Assembly: GCF_000429605.1 (NCBI RefSeq)
Contig: NZ_AUCE01000011.1
Coordinates: 496,001-560,000, forward strand
DNA length: 64,000 bases
Direction: 5' to 3'
Origin: Azonexus hydrophilus DSM 23864
GTDB taxonomy: Bacteria; Pseudomonadota; Gammaproteobacteria; Burkholderiales; Rhodocyclaceae
Made by a program: the position numbers and the translations under genes. Positions 36,979 to 46,730 of the stretch are shown here, one piece after another. The stretch's first letter is position 1; every line of letters starts with the position of its first letter. The notes below the pieces were generated by a model, which made no database searches, was not told the origin of the DNA, and was given only the letters and a program-made list of their open reading frames with translations.

Positions 36979-38445
36979 ATGATAGGCAACGCGCTGATGG
37001 TCCAGGGAACGACGTCCGACGCCGGCAAATCGACGCTGGTCGCGGCGCTGTGCCGGATTCTGAAGCGGCGTGGGGTACGCGTGGCGCCGTTCAAACCGCA
37101 GAACATGGCGCTCAATTCGGCGGTTACCGTCGACGGTGGCGAGATCGGCCGGGCGCAGGCGTTGCAGGCGCTGGCCTGCGGTCTCGAAGCGCATACCGAT
37201 TTCAACCCGGTGCTGTTGAAGCCGACCACCGACCGCAAGGCGCAGGTGATCATCCACGGCAAGGTCGCCACCGACCTCGACGCCAAGGCCTACCACGACT
37301 ACAAGCCGCGGGCGATGGGCGCGGTGCTCGAATCCTGGGGCCGGCTGACCGCGCAATACGATTGCGTGCTGGTCGAGGGCGCCGGTTCGCCGGCCGAGAT
37401 CAACCTGCGTGACCGCGACATCGCCAACATGGGCTTCGCCGAAGCGGTCGATTGCCCGGTGATCATCGTCGCCGACATCGACCGCGGCGGCGTCTTCGCC
37501 CATCTGGTCGGCACGCTGGAGCTGCTGTCGGCGTCCGAGCAGGCGCGCGTCGTCGGCTTCGTCATCAACCGTTTCCGTGGTGACATCGCGTTGCTCGAAC
37601 CCGGTCTGGCCTGGCTGGAGCAGCGCACCGGCAAGCCGGTGCTCGGCGTGCTGCCCTACCTGCACGGCTTGATGCTCGACGCCGAGGACGCAATCGCGAC
37701 ATCCACGGTCGACGGCAAGAAAACAGCAAAAATCCGCGTCGTCGCGCCGGCCTACCCGCGTACTTCCAACCATAACGACCTCGATCCACTGCGCCTGCAC
37801 CCGCAGGTCGATTTCCGCTGGATCGCGCCGGGCGAAGCTTTGCCGCCGGCCGATCTGATCGTCCTGCCCGGTTCCAAGGCGGTGCGCGCCGACCTCGACT
37901 GGCTGCGCGTCCATGGCCACGACCGCGCCATCGCCCGCCACCTGCGCTACGGCGGCAAGGTGATCGGCCTGTGCGGTGGCTACCAGATGCTCGGCCGCAG
38001 CATCGCCGATCCGCTCGGTCTCGAAGGCAAGCCGGGAACGACGCCCGGCCTTGGCTTCCTGGCGGTGGACACGACGCTGGAAACGGAGAAGCAGCTGCGC
38101 AATGTGAGCGGCCACTTGCATCTCGAAGGCCGGCCGGTGATGACCGGCTACGAAATCCACCTCGGCGTCACCCAGGGCGATGGCTTGACGTGGGCTGCCG
38201 TACAGCTGGCCGACGGCCGTGCCGATGGTGCTATCTCGGCCGACGATCAAGTTCTCGGTACTTACTGCCACGGCGTTTTCGACCATCCCGAGGCCTTGGC
38301 TGCATTGTTGCGCTGGGCCGGTGCCGGCGAGGTCGATCACGTCGACTTTGCCGCCCGCCGCGAAGCCGATCTCGACCGCCTGGCCGATTCGGTCGAGGCG
38401 GCGCTCGCCTGGGAAAAGCTCAGGCCCTGGCTGGCGCTGCCTTGA
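36979..38445 (+). CDS. cobQ: Cobyric acid synthase
   Basis: A 488-aa amidotransferase that amidates adenosylcobyrinic a,c-diamide at four sites, using glutamine and ATP. The N-terminal P-loop-like ATPase domain shows [33 protein letters not shown] and [11 protein letters not shown]; the C-terminal glutaminase domain has [12 protein letters not shown] (nucleophile Cys) and a His in [11 protein letters not shown]. The ATG at 36979 is chosen; an ATG at 36997 would give MVQGTTSD. It is divergent from the bluB operon, with the bluB riboswitch in between but not in its own leader, and the visible leader is short. Confidence 0.93.
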   Translation: MIGNALMVQGTTSDAGKSTLVAALCRILKRRGVRVAPFKPQNMALNSAVTVDGGEIGRAQALQALACGLEAHTDFNPVLLKPTTDRKAQVIIHGKVATDLDAKAYHDYKPRAMGAVLESWGRLTAQYDCVLVEGAGSPAEINLRDRDIANMGFAEAVDCPVIIVADIDRGGVFAHLVGTLELLSASEQARVVGFVINRFRGDIALLEPGLAWLEQRTGKPVLGVLPYLHGLMLDAEDAIATSTVDGKKTAKIRVVAPAYPRTSNHNDLDPLRLHPQVDFRWIAPGEALPPADLIVLPGSKAVRADLDWLRVHGHDRAIARHLRYGGKVIGLCGGYQMLGRSIADPLGLEGKPGTTPGLGFLAVDTTLETEKQLRNVSGHLHLEGRPVMTGYEIHLGVTQGDGLTWAAVQLADGRADGAISADDQVLGTYCHGVFDHPEALAALLRWAGAGEVDHVDFAARREADLDRLADSVEAALAWEKLRPWLALP

Positions 38446-38983
38446 GCGTCAGCGGCAGGCCGGCGGCGACCAGCGTCACCTGATCGCAGACTGCCGCGAC
38501 GCGCTGGTTGAGCCGCCCCTGTTCATCGGCGAACAGCCGCGAAACCGGGTGCATCGGCACGATGCCCCAGCCGACCTCGTTGGAGACCAGGATGATGCGG
38601 CCGGGTAGTTGCGGCAGCGTCTCGATCAGCGCCGCCGTTTCACCGGCGAACAACGGGCAGTCGACGGCCTCGCCGGCTTCGGCCTGGGCGGCAGCGCGGC
38701 CGGCGAAAAGCAGATTGGAGAGCCACAGCGTCAGGCAGTCGACCAGGATGCAGGTGTCGGGCGCCGCCAGTTCGCGCAGGCAGGCGGCCAGGTGCAACGG
38801 CTCCTCGACGCAGCCCCAGTCGGCCGGGCGGCGTTCGCGGTGGTGGGCGATGCGGCGCGCCATCTCGCCATCGCGCGATTCGGCGGTGGCGACATAGACG
38901 ACCCGGAGACCGGATTCGAGGGCGCGTTGTTCGGCGTGGTGGCTCTTGCCTGAACGGGCGCCGCCAAGGATCAGTTCATTCAT
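38420..38983 (-). CDS. cobU: Adenosylcobinamide kinase/guanylyltransferase
   Basis: A 187-aa bifunctional enzyme that phosphorylates adenosylcobinamide and adds GMP. The P-loop [15 protein letters not shown] is at the N-terminus, followed by [24 protein letters not shown] (key residues AxxxDxEMxxRIxxHxxxRP), [14 protein letters not shown] and [13 protein letters not shown]. An ATG 9 bases upstream (38992) is also possible. The gene runs against cobQ and their 3' ends overlap by 26 bases. It is divergent from the second cobalamin riboswitch. Confidence 0.92.
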   Translation of the reverse strand: MNELILGGARSGKSHHAEQRALESGLRVVYVATAESRDGEMARRIAHHRERRPADWGCVEEPLHLAACLRELAAPDTCILVDCLTLWLSNLLFAGRAAAQAEAGEAVDCPLFAGETAALIETLPQLPGRIILVSNEVGWGIVPMHPVSRLFADEQGRLNQRVAAVCDQVTLVAAGLPLTLKAAPARA

Positions 38984-39008
38984 GGCCGCCATTGTATAAT
39001 CGCTGCGT

Positions 39009-39165
39009 TCGATAAAACGGAACCCGGTGCGAGCTAACTCTATTCCGGGGCGGGCCCGCCGCTGTAATCGGGGACGGACGCTGCACCATGTCACTGCCAA
39101 GGGGAAACAGACCCGGCGGGAAGACGCAGCGATCCGGACGATCCGAAAGCCAGAAGACCTATCGA
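39009..39165 (+). ncRNA. Cobalamin riboswitch upstream of cobT
   Basis: TCGATA (39009-39014) and TATCGA (39160-39165) close the stem. Conserved blocks: CGGAACCCGGTGCGA, CCCGCCGCTGTAA, the B12-box variant GTCACTGCC (39090-39098) and CCGAAAGCCAGAAGACC near the 3' end. It controls the cobT-cobS-cobC unit. The last stem is followed by a clear terminator, so the switch probably works by early stop of transcription. Confidence 0.93.
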
Positions 39166-39192
39166 GCACCAAGACAGCAAGCCTGTGGACAG

Positions 39193-39237
39193 GGCTTCGC
39201 GGCTGCGTTGGCCAAACGCTGTCGCGAAGCCTTTTTT
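39193..39237 (+). terminator. Intrinsic terminator of the cobT riboswitch
   Basis: GGCTTCGCG (39193-39201) and CGCGAAGCC (39223-39231) form a perfect 9-bp stem, followed by six T residues. It lies 17 bases before the cobT start and after the aptamer, the expected place for the off-state hairpin. Confidence 0.9.
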
Positions 39238-39253
39238 CATTTTGGAGAATCGG

Positions 39254-40297
39254 ATGCATTCGTTCGCAATCAGCGCCCCGGACCGGGGCATGGAAAATTC
39301 GCTTAAACACAAGGTCGACCGCAAGACCAAACCACCCGGCTCGCTCGGCCAGCTGGAGGCGCTGGCGGTGCGCATCGGCCTGATCCAGCAGACGCTGACG
39401 CCGTCGCTCGACCGGCCGCAGATGCTGGTCTTCGCCGGCGATCACGGCGCGGCCAAGGCCGGCGTCTCGGCCTATCCGCAGGACGTGACCTGGCAGATGG
39501 TCGAGAACTTCCTCGCCGGCGGCGCGGCGATCAATGTTTTCTGCCGGCAGAACGGCCTCGGCCTGGCGGTGGTCGATGCCGGGGTCGCCCATGATTTCGG
39601 TGGTCCGCGTGAAGGCCTGATCGATCTCAAGGTGGCGCCGGGCACGGCCAATTACCTCGAATCCCCGGCGATGACGGCGGCGCAGTGCGCGCAGGCGATC
39701 GAACAGGGCGCCGGCGTGGTCTTCGGCCTGGCGGCAGCCGGCTGCAAGGTGGTCGGTTTCGGCGAAATGGGTATCGGCAACACCGCTTCGGCATCCTTGA
39801 TCACCCACTGCCTTACCGGTGTGCCGCTGGCCGATTGCGTCGGTCGCGGTACCGGTCTCGACGACGTCGGGCTGGCGCGCAAGCGGGCGCTGCTGGAGCA
39901 GGCGCTGACCCGCTACCGCACTGCCGGTGGGGCCGACGACGCCTTTGCCGTGCTCGCCGAGTTCGGCGGGTTCGAGATCGCGACCATGGTCGGCGCCATG
40001 CTGGCGGCGGCGGAGGCGAAGATGGTGCTGCTCATCGACGGCTTCATCGTCGGTTCGGCAGCGCTGGTCGCCGAGCGGCTGGAACCGGCCTTGCTCGACT
40101 ACTGCGTCTTCTGCCACCGTTCGGCCGAGCCCGGCCACCGCGCGCAGTTGCAGGCGCTGTGCGCCGAGCCGCTGCTCGACCTGGGCCTGCGCCTGGGTGA
40201 GGGGACCGGCGCCGCGCTGGCTTTCCCGCTGGTCCAGGCGGCGGTCGCCTTCCTCAACGAGATGGCCAGCTTCGAGTCGGCCGGCGTCGCCGGCTAG
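39254..40297 (+). CDS. cobT: Nicotinate-nucleotide:dimethylbenzimidazole phosphoribosyltransferase
   Basis: A 347-aa enzyme that activates DMB to alpha-ribazole phosphate. Typical lines: [73 protein letters not shown] and [13 protein letters not shown]; the catalytic Glu lies in the [12 protein letters not shown] segment near residue 317. TTGGAGA precedes the ATG. It uses the DMB made by BluB, encoded about 3 kb away. It opens the cobTSC operon. Confidence 0.95.
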   Translation: MHSFAISAPDRGMENSLKHKVDRKTKPPGSLGQLEALAVRIGLIQQTLTPSLDRPQMLVFAGDHGAAKAGVSAYPQDVTWQMVENFLAGGAAINVFCRQNGLGLAVVDAGVAHDFGGPREGLIDLKVAPGTANYLESPAMTAAQCAQAIEQGAGVVFGLAAAGCKVVGFGEMGIGNTASASLITHCLTGVPLADCVGRGTGLDDVGLARKRALLEQALTRYRTAGGADDAFAVLAEFGGFEIATMVGAMLAAAEAKMVLLIDGFIVGSAALVAERLEPALLDYCVFCHRSAEPGHRAQLQALCAEPLLDLGLRLGEGTGAALAFPLVQAAVAFLNEMASFESAGVAG

Positions 40298-40299
40298 CC

Positions 40300-41061
40300 A
40301 TGTTGCGCCGCGAGCTCGAATACTTCCTCGGCGCCGTGCGTTTCTTCACGCGGCTGCCGGTGCCGGCCTGGGTCGGCCATTCGGCTGAAGCGCTGAACCA
40401 CTCGGCGCGCTGGTTTCCGGCGGTCGGCCTGGTCGTCGGCGGCATTGCCGCACTGGTCTACCTGGCCGCGCTGCAGTTCTGGCCGCAGCCGGTCGCCGTG
40501 CTGCTGGCGATGGCGGCAACGCTGTACGCCACCGGCGCCTTCCACGAGGACGGCCTGTCCGACACCGCCGACGGTCTTGGCGGCGGCTGGGACAAGTCGC
40601 GCATCCTGGCGATCATGAAGGATTCGCGGGTCGGCAGTTACGGCGTGGTTGCGCTGTGGCTGGGGCTGACCGGCAAGTTCGTGCTGCTCGCGGCGCTCGA
40701 TCCGGCACTGGTGCCGGCGGCGCTGCTCGCCGGTCATGCCGGGTCGCGCGGCTGTGCGACGCTGCTGCTGGCGAGCATGGACTACGCGCGCGACGACGCG
40801 CAGTCCAAAGCCAGGCCGCTGGCCCAGCGGCTGGCGCCGGGGGCATTGCTGTTCGCCTTGGCAGTCGCGCTGGCGCCGCTACTCTGGCTACCCTGGCAAC
40901 AGGCAGTGGTCGGGCTTGTGCTGGCGTTGCTGGTCACGGCCTGGCTGGCGGCCAAGTTCCGCCGCTGGCTGGGCGGTTATACTGGCGACTGCCTGGGCGC
41001 CACCCAGCAGCTTGCCGAAATCGCCTTCTACCTGGGGCTGCTCGCGCAATGGCCGCGCTGA
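40300..41061 (+). CDS. cobS: Adenosylcobinamide-GDP ribazoletransferase (cobalamin synthase)
   Basis: A 253-aa polytopic membrane enzyme that joins adenosylcobinamide-GDP to alpha-ribazole or its phosphate. Family blocks: FLGAVRFFTRLPVP at the N-terminus, GAFHEDGLSDTADGLGGGWDKSRILAIMKDSRVGSYGVVAL (key residues HEDGLADxxDGxxGG, MKDSRxGxxG), and GYTGDCLGATQQL. It starts 2 bases after cobT and overlaps cobC by 13 bases. Confidence 0.94.
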   Translation: MLRRELEYFLGAVRFFTRLPVPAWVGHSAEALNHSARWFPAVGLVVGGIAALVYLAALQFWPQPVAVLLAMAATLYATGAFHEDGLSDTADGLGGGWDKSRILAIMKDSRVGSYGVVALWLGLTGKFVLLAALDPALVPAALLAGHAGSRGCATLLLASMDYARDDAQSKARPLAQRLAPGALLFALAVALAPLLWLPWQQAVVGLVLALLVTAWLAAKFRRWLGGYTGDCLGATQQLAEIAFYLGLLAQWPR

Positions 41062-41570
41062 CGCTGTACCTGGTGCGCCATCCCGAGCCCGAGATTGCGC
41101 CGGGCATTTGCTACGGTCGGCTTGATATTCCGGCCAGGCAGGTCGATGTTGCCGCTGCCCGTCTGCGTAGCGAATTGCCTGCCGGGCTGCCGGTGTGGAG
41201 CAGCCCCTTGCAGCGTTGCCGGGCCTTGGCTGAAGCCTTGCATCCGGCGCCGTTATTCGATGCACGCTTGCAGGAGATGGACTTCGGTCGCTGGGAGGGC
41301 GTGCCATGGGATGAGGTATCGCGTGCCGAACTCGATGCCTGGGCTGCCGATGTAGAGAACTATGCTCCGCCTGGTGGAGAGTCGCCGCTGATGGTGCGGG
41401 CACGCGTGCTGGAATTTCTTTCGACATTGACGCTGCCGGCAGCCGTGCTGGTCACCCATGCGGGGGTGATACGCTTGCTGCTGGCGGCGCAGGATGGCGG
41501 TGAGCTTGCATCTTGGCTGACCCGGGACCTTCCCTACGCTTCATGTACGGTCATCGAATGGAACCAGTAG
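41049..41570 (+). CDS. cobC: Alpha-ribazole phosphatase
   Basis: A 173-aa histidine phosphatase that removes the phosphate from alpha-ribazole-5'-phosphate or adenosylcobalamin-5'-phosphate. The catalytic motif LVRHPEPE (Arg-His pair, with HP in place of the usual HG) is at residues 8-15, with second His in VLVTHAGVIRLLL. The length suits the small CobC type. It is the last cobalamin gene before the glycan cluster. Confidence 0.85.
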   Translation: MAALTLYLVRHPEPEIAPGICYGRLDIPARQVDVAAARLRSELPAGLPVWSSPLQRCRALAEALHPAPLFDARLQEMDFGRWEGVPWDEVSRAELDAWAADVENYAPPGGESPLMVRARVLEFLSTLTLPAAVLVTHAGVIRLLLAAQDGGELASWLTRDLPYASCTVIEWNQ

Positions 41571-41571
41571 A

Positions 41572-42675
41572 ATGCCGGCCATGAATGAATTTAATCCCCT
41601 GCGCGATGCTATCCCCTTGCGGGAGGTGAAGCGTGTACTGGTCATCAAGCTGCGCCATCACGGCGATGTGTTGTTGTCTTCGCCGGTGTTTTCCGCGCTC
41701 AAGCTGGCGGCGCCGCAGGTCGAGATCGATGCGCTGGTCTATGCCGACACGGCGGAAATGCTGAGCTTGCACCCGGCGATTTCCCGCGTGTTCGAGGTCG
41801 ACAGGAAGGCGAAGCAGAAGGGGGCCATGCACCAGTTGAAATCGGAACTGGATTTGCTGGCTGGCTTGCGTGCCCGCTCCTATGACCTGATCCTGCACCT
41901 GACCGAGCATTGGCGGGGTGCCTGGTTGTCGAGAATCCTGCGGCCGCGTTGGGCGGTGGGGTGCACCCGGAGCGATGCGGGAGCGCTCTGGCGGCGGAGT
42001 TTTTCGCATCTTTACAAGGTTTCGGGTGGTCTGCCCCGTCATACCGTCGAGCGGAATCTGGATGCCTTGCGCCGTATCGGAGTGTGGCCGGCGCCGGCGC
42101 AGCGGCGTCTGGTCCTGGTGCCGGGAGAGGCCGCAGAGTCTTCGGTACGGCAACATCTGGCGGAAGTTGGCGTGCAAGGCCGGTTCATTCACATCCACCC
42201 GGCCTCCCGCTGGTTCTTCAAGTGCTGGCCGGTGTCGCGCATGGCCGAGCTGATTTCGCGCCTCGAGCAGGCCGGGCACTGCGTGCTGCTGACGGCTGCG
42301 CCCAGCCAGGACGAACTGGCGATGCTGGCGGCCATCCAGTCGCAACTGGGGCATCCCGTGGCGACCCTGGGCGGCAAGTTGTCGCTTAAGGAATTGGCGG
42401 CGTTGACCCGGATGGCGGATGCCTTCATCGGGGTTGATTCGGCTCCCATGCATATTGCCGCGGCCATGGGCACGCCGACCGTCGCCTTGTTCGGGCCTTC
42501 CGGTGAGAAACAATGGGGGCCCTGGTCGGCGCAGGCGCGCGTGGTCAGCAGCATGCATCATCCGTGTCGGCCCTGCGGCAACGATGGTTGCGGTGGCGGC
42601 AAGGTCAGCGACTGCCTGGAGAGCCTTCCGGTCGAGCAGGTGATGGCGGCCCTGGATGAAGTTCTCGATAAATGA
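41572..42675 (+). CDS. waaQ: LPS heptosyltransferase III-type glycosyltransferase (WaaQ/RfaQ)
   Basis: A 367-aa GT9 family enzyme that adds heptose from ADP-heptose to the LPS inner core. GT9 blocks: RVLVIKLRHHGDVLLSSPVFSALK near the N-terminus and FIGVDSAPMHIAAAMGTPTVALFGPSGEKQWGPWS in the C-terminal half. The C-terminal cysteine-rich CRPCGNDGCGGGKVSDCL and HPASRWFFKCWP are hallmarks of the RfaQ group. It opens the glycan cluster, 1 base after cobC, and overlaps the next gene by 4 bases. Confidence 0.87.
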   Translation: MPAMNEFNPLRDAIPLREVKRVLVIKLRHHGDVLLSSPVFSALKLAAPQVEIDALVYADTAEMLSLHPAISRVFEVDRKAKQKGAMHQLKSELDLLAGLRARSYDLILHLTEHWRGAWLSRILRPRWAVGCTRSDAGALWRRSFSHLYKVSGGLPRHTVERNLDALRRIGVWPAPAQRRLVLVPGEAAESSVRQHLAEVGVQGRFIHIHPASRWFFKCWPVSRMAELISRLEQAGHCVLLTAAPSQDELAMLAAIQSQLGHPVATLGGKLSLKELAALTRMADAFIGVDSAPMHIAAAMGTPTVALFGPSGEKQWGPWSAQARVVSSMHHPCRPCGNDGCGGGKVSDCLESLPVEQVMAALDEVLDK

Positions 42676-43850
42676 AAATTGCGATTGTCCGTCAGCGCTA
42701 CAACCCCTACGGCGGGGCTGAGCGCTTTGTCGAACGGGCGCTGGCGGCGCTGGCGGCGGAAGGGATCGATGTTTTCCTGATCGCCCGGCAATGGACGCAG
42801 GCCGCCGCTAACGGTTTTCAGCGGATCAATTGCGATCCGCCGTCGGGTGGAGTGTTCGGCGGCCGTCTGGCGCGCGACCGGGGTTTTGCCCTGGCTGCAG
42901 CAAAACTCATGGCGGCGGGTCAGTTTGACCTGGTCCAGTCGCATGAGCGTATCCCGGGGTGTTCGATTTTTCGTGCCGGCGACGGTGTTCATGCCGCGTG
43001 GCTGGCGCAGCGTGCCCGGGTGCTTGGTGCCGTCGGTCGTTGGAGTCAGAGACTCTCGCCTTACCATCGCTATGTCCTGGACGCCGAGGCGAATATGTTT
43101 GCCCATCCGGCCTTGCGGGCCGTGATCTGCAATTCCCGCATGGTCGCCGATGAAATCCACCGCTTCTACGGTGTCGACCGGGAGCGCCTGGTACTGATCG
43201 AAAACGGCGTCGATCTCGATGTATTCAATCCGGAGCAGGTCTCGATCCATCGTGCCGGAATCCGGCGCGCGTCAGGCATTCCGGAGTCGGTGCCGCTGCT
43301 GCTTCATGTCGGCAGCGGCTTTGCGCGCAAAGGGGTGCCGCAGTTGTTGCAGGCCATGGCGCGTTGTGCCGGGGGCGAATTTCATCTGGCGATTGTCGGC
43401 GCGGACCGCAAGCTGAATGCGCTGCGCGCGACGGCGGAACGCCTGGGGATCGGCCGGCGGGTACATTTCACCGGGCCCCTGCCGGATGTCCGGCCGTGGT
43501 ACGGTGCGGCCGACGGATTCGTCCTGCCGACGCTGTACGATCCCGGGCCGAATGCGGTACTGGAGGCGATGGCCTGCGGATTGCCGGTGCTGACCTCGAC
43601 CAGTTGTGGTGCGCGCGACTGGGTCATCCCTGGCAAGAATGGCTATCTTGTCGATGCGCTGGATGTCGACGCCTTGTCCGATGGCCTGCTCAGGCTGTGC
43701 GCGCTGGCTGAATTGCCGGCCAGTCGCCTGCTGGCCCGCGCCGCTGTTGCCGAGCTTGGCCTGCCAGCCATGGCCGACCGACTGATCGCGCTTTATCGTC
43801 GGCTTATTGTCGGCAACGGCCTGCAGGTCTCGCCTGACCGGGTTGTATAA
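42672..43850 (+). CDS. GT4 glycosyltransferase, WaaG-like (LPS core)
   Basis: A 392-aa GT-B fold glycosyltransferase. MKIAIVRQRYNPYGGAERFVERA at the N-terminus and the sugar-nucleotide site ADGFVLPTLYDPGPNAVLEAMACGLPVLTSTSCGARDWVI (key residues ExxxxG replaced by the EAMACGLP form) match WaaG, the glucosyltransferase that adds the first outer-core hexose. Similar GTs act in core assembly with other sugars, so the substrate is not fixed. It overlaps waaQ. Confidence 0.78.
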   Translation: MKIAIVRQRYNPYGGAERFVERALAALAAEGIDVFLIARQWTQAAANGFQRINCDPPSGGVFGGRLARDRGFALAAAKLMAAGQFDLVQSHERIPGCSIFRAGDGVHAAWLAQRARVLGAVGRWSQRLSPYHRYVLDAEANMFAHPALRAVICNSRMVADEIHRFYGVDRERLVLIENGVDLDVFNPEQVSIHRAGIRRASGIPESVPLLLHVGSGFARKGVPQLLQAMARCAGGEFHLAIVGADRKLNALRATAERLGIGRRVHFTGPLPDVRPWYGAADGFVLPTLYDPGPNAVLEAMACGLPVLTSTSCGARDWVIPGKNGYLVDALDVDALSDGLLRLCALAELPASRLLARAAVAELGLPAMADRLIALYRRLIVGNGLQVSPDRVV

Positions 43851-43876
43851 TCGCGGGTCGTTCCCGGTCGCGATAC

Positions 43877-45628
43877 ATGAACAAAACAACGAACAGCCGC
43901 CAGCTTTACCTCCGTCTTCTCGGGTATGTCCGCCCTTACTGGCTGGCCATCGTCCTGTCGCTGCTGGCGACCATGGTGCTGGCTGCGACCGATCCCTTGT
44001 TCCCGGCTTTGCTCAAGCCAATGTTCGACAATGGTTTCAAAACCGGCGAGGACGGTTGGTCGCCGCTGGCGATCGCGCTGGGCATTGTCGGGGTGTTTTT
44101 CCTGCGCGGGATCTTCAACTTCTTCTCCAGTTACGGCTTTTCCTGGGTTTCCAACCGGGTGGTGACCGATGTCCGCGAAGCCATGTATGCCAAGATGGTA
44201 CGTTTGCCGATCGGCTACTTCCAGGCCAATTCCTCGAACGTACCCCTGACCAGGATCGCCTATGACGTGAACGGAGTTGCGTCGGCGGCGACCTCGGTGG
44301 TGGTCATCGTCATTCGCGATGGCTTGTCGGTGCTGGGTCTGCTGGGCTGGCTGCTCTGGTTGAACTGGCAACTGACCCTGGTCTGTTTGGCCCTGATTCC
44401 GGCCATTGCGATTGTCATGCGGACCTTTTCCGGACGTTTGCGCAAAGCCAGCCTGAATGCCCAACAGGCCATTTCGAGCATGGTGCAGGTACTGCAGGAG
44501 ACCGCGCACAGCAATCGGGTGATCAAGGTTTTCGGTGGCGAGGCCCAGGAAACAACCCGTTTTTCCGGGACCAACAACCAGGTCCGCAACCAGAACATGC
44601 GGCAGGCTGTCGCGGCGGCGGCGATCGGGCCGATCGTGCATCTGCTGGCGTCGTTTGCCGTGGCCATCGTGGTCTATGTGGCGATCGTCCAGTCCGGCGA
44701 AGGTCAGGTTACGGTCGGTGGTTTCGTTTCCTTCATCACTGCCTTGCTGATGCTGCTGGCACCCTTGCGCCGTCTGGCCGACGTCAACGCGCCGTTGCAA
44801 CGTGGACTGGCCGCTGCCGAGAGTGTTTTCAAGTTGCTCGACGAGCGGGAAGAGACGGACCTGGGGCGGTTGCAGTTGTCCGAAGTGCGTGGCGAGTTGC
44901 GTTTCGAGAAGGTTTCTTTTCGTTATCCCGGGGCCGAGCGTTCGGCACTCGATGCTGTCAGCCTGACTTTGCCGGCCGGTCAGACGCTCGCGCTGGTCGG
45001 GCAGTCGGGGGGCGGCAAGTCGACGCTGGCGGCTCTGGTGCCACGTTTCTATGCGCCGGATTCCGGCCGTATCCTGCTCGACGGCCACGATCTTCAGGAT
45101 CTGACCCTGGCTTCCCTGCGCGGGCATATCGCCTATGTCAGCCAGGATATCCTGTTGTTCAACGACAGTGTTGCCGCCAACATTGCCTATGGCGACGCCA
45201 GAACGCGGACCATGGAAGAGATTGAAGCAGCGGCCAAGGCGGCCAATGCGCTGGAATTCATCCGGGCCTTGCCGCAGGGCTTCGACACGGTCATCGGGGA
45301 AAACGGCAATCGTCTTTCCGGCGGGCAGCGCCAGCGCCTGGCGATAGCCCGCGCCATCCTGAAGAACGCACCCATCCTGATCCTCGATGAAGCCACGTCG
45401 GCGCTCGACAACGAGTCCGAGCGCCTGGTCCAGGAAGCGCTGGAGCGCCTGATGACGGGCCGCACGACCCTGGTCATCGCACATCGCCTGTCGACCATAG
45501 AAAGTGCCGATTGCATTGCTGTTCTGGCGGGCGGGCGTCTGGTCGAAAGCGGAAATCACCAGGAACTGCTGGCCAGCAATGGCGCTTATGCCCAACTCCA
45601 TCGACTTCAGTTTGCGGAAGCTACATGA
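43877..45628 (+). CDS. msbA: Lipid A/LPS-core ABC flippase
   Basis: A 583-aa ABC half-transporter: six membrane helices (about 20-310) followed by the ATPase domain with Walker A GQSGGGKST (about residue 375), Q-loop YVSQDILLFND, signature LSGGQRQR, Walker B ILILDEATSALD and H-loop IAHRLST. MsbA moves lipid A-core across the inner membrane. Its position between core glycosyltransferases supports that role. It overlaps the next gene by 4 bases. Confidence 0.9.
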   Translation: MNKTTNSRQLYLRLLGYVRPYWLAIVLSLLATMVLAATDPLFPALLKPMFDNGFKTGEDGWSPLAIALGIVGVFFLRGIFNFFSSYGFSWVSNRVVTDVREAMYAKMVRLPIGYFQANSSNVPLTRIAYDVNGVASAATSVVVIVIRDGLSVLGLLGWLLWLNWQLTLVCLALIPAIAIVMRTFSGRLRKASLNAQQAISSMVQVLQETAHSNRVIKVFGGEAQETTRFSGTNNQVRNQNMRQAVAAAAIGPIVHLLASFAVAIVVYVAIVQSGEGQVTVGGFVSFITALLMLLAPLRRLADVNAPLQRGLAAAESVFKLLDEREETDLGRLQLSEVRGELRFEKVSFRYPGAERSALDAVSLTLPAGQTLALVGQSGGGKSTLAALVPRFYAPDSGRILLDGHDLQDLTLASLRGHIAYVSQDILLFNDSVAANIAYGDARTRTMEEIEAAAKAANALEFIRALPQGFDTVIGENGNRLSGGQRQRLAIARAILKNAPILILDEATSALDNESERLVQEALERLMTGRTTLVIAHRLSTIESADCIAVLAGGRLVESGNHQELLASNGAYAQLHRLQFAEAT

Positions 45629-46725
45629 AAATTGTCCATACCGAGGCTTCCCTGGGCTGGGGGGGGCAGGAAATCCGGATTCTCGAGGAATCGCGCGGCA
45701 TGATGGCGCGCGGCCACGAGTTGTTGTTGCTGTGTCCGCCGGAAGCACGCATTCATCAGGAAGCCCAGCGTTGCGGCATACCGGTACAGCCGCTGCCGAT
45801 TGGCAAGAAGCGGCTGGCCGGTGTGTTGGCAATGCATCGCTGGCTGAACGAACATCCGGTTGATCTGATCAATACCCACAGTTCCACCGACAGCTGGCTG
45901 GTCGCCCTGGCTTGCAGCCTGCGCGCGAATGCGCCGGCAGTGGTGCGTACACGTCACATTTCTGCTGCGGTCTCGAGCAATCCGGCAACCCGCTGGTTGT
46001 ACACCCGGGGCTGTCAACACGTGGTCACCACGGGTGAGGCGTTGCGGCGCGAACTGATCGATGGCAATGGATTTCCTGCCGCGCACATCACCTCGGTGCC
46101 GACCGGTATTGATCCGCAGCGGTTCGCGCCAGGTGATCGTCAGGCCGCATGCGTGCGTCTTGGTCTCGATCCGGCTTGCCTTCATGTCGGCATCGTGGCG
46201 ACGCTAAGAAGCTGGAAAGGACATTTGTATCTTCTGGAAGCTTTTGCTCGCCTGGAACTGCCGATGTGTCGCCTGCTGATCGTCGGCGAGGGGCCGATGC
46301 GCCCGAACATCGAGGCGAGGATTGCCGAACTTGGCCTGGCCGACCGCGTTTCGCTGGTCGGCCAGCAGGACCAGCCGGAGCACTGGATGCAGGCCATTGA
46401 TGTCTTCTGCCTGCCATCGTATGCCAACGAAGGCGTGCCGCAAGCCATCCTGCAGGCCATGCTCAGCGGCTTGCCGATCATTTCGACGCCGGTTGGTGCC
46501 ATCACCGAAGCCATCACGCATGGCGAAACCGGTCTGATCGTGCCAGCCCGTGACGCCGATGCCCTTTACCAGGCATTGCAGGATCTGCTGGGCGCGCCGG
46601 AGCGCCGCCAGCTGCTCGGCACTCGCGCCCGCCAGGAAGCGGCCGCGCGCTTTTCACTGGCGAGCATGCTGGACCGGATGGAGTCAATTTTCCAGTCTGC
46701 CGTTGCCGGCCGTACCGGAGTTTAG
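45625..46725 (+). CDS. GT4 glycosyltransferase
   Basis: A 366-aa GT-B enzyme with N-terminal MKIVHTEASLGWGGQEIRILEESRGM (GGQE loop for acceptor) and C-terminal donor-site PSYANEGVPQAILQAMLSGLPIISTPVGAITEAI with GETGLIVP. The sugar is unknown. The ATG overlaps the msbA stop (ATGA), so it is translated with msbA. It probably adds a hexose to the LPS core. Confidence 0.8.
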   Translation: MKIVHTEASLGWGGQEIRILEESRGMMARGHELLLLCPPEARIHQEAQRCGIPVQPLPIGKKRLAGVLAMHRWLNEHPVDLINTHSSTDSWLVALACSLRANAPAVVRTRHISAAVSSNPATRWLYTRGCQHVVTTGEALRRELIDGNGFPAAHITSVPTGIDPQRFAPGDRQAACVRLGLDPACLHVGIVATLRSWKGHLYLLEAFARLELPMCRLLIVGEGPMRPNIEARIAELGLADRVSLVGQQDQPEHWMQAIDVFCLPSYANEGVPQAILQAMLSGLPIISTPVGAITEAITHGETGLIVPARDADALYQALQDLLGAPERRQLLGTRARQEAAARFSLASMLDRMESIFQSAVAGRTGV

Positions 46726-46730
46726 GCGGA

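Noticed and set aside
36979-38445. Cobalamin riboswitch on the plus strand for cobQ
   Set aside because: The conserved blocks in 36746-36908 read correctly only on the minus strand; no second aptamer is seen before cobQ.
43793-45832. Long minus-strand open frame opposite msbA
   Set aside because: Antisense shadow of a clear ABC transporter; no recognisable protein family.
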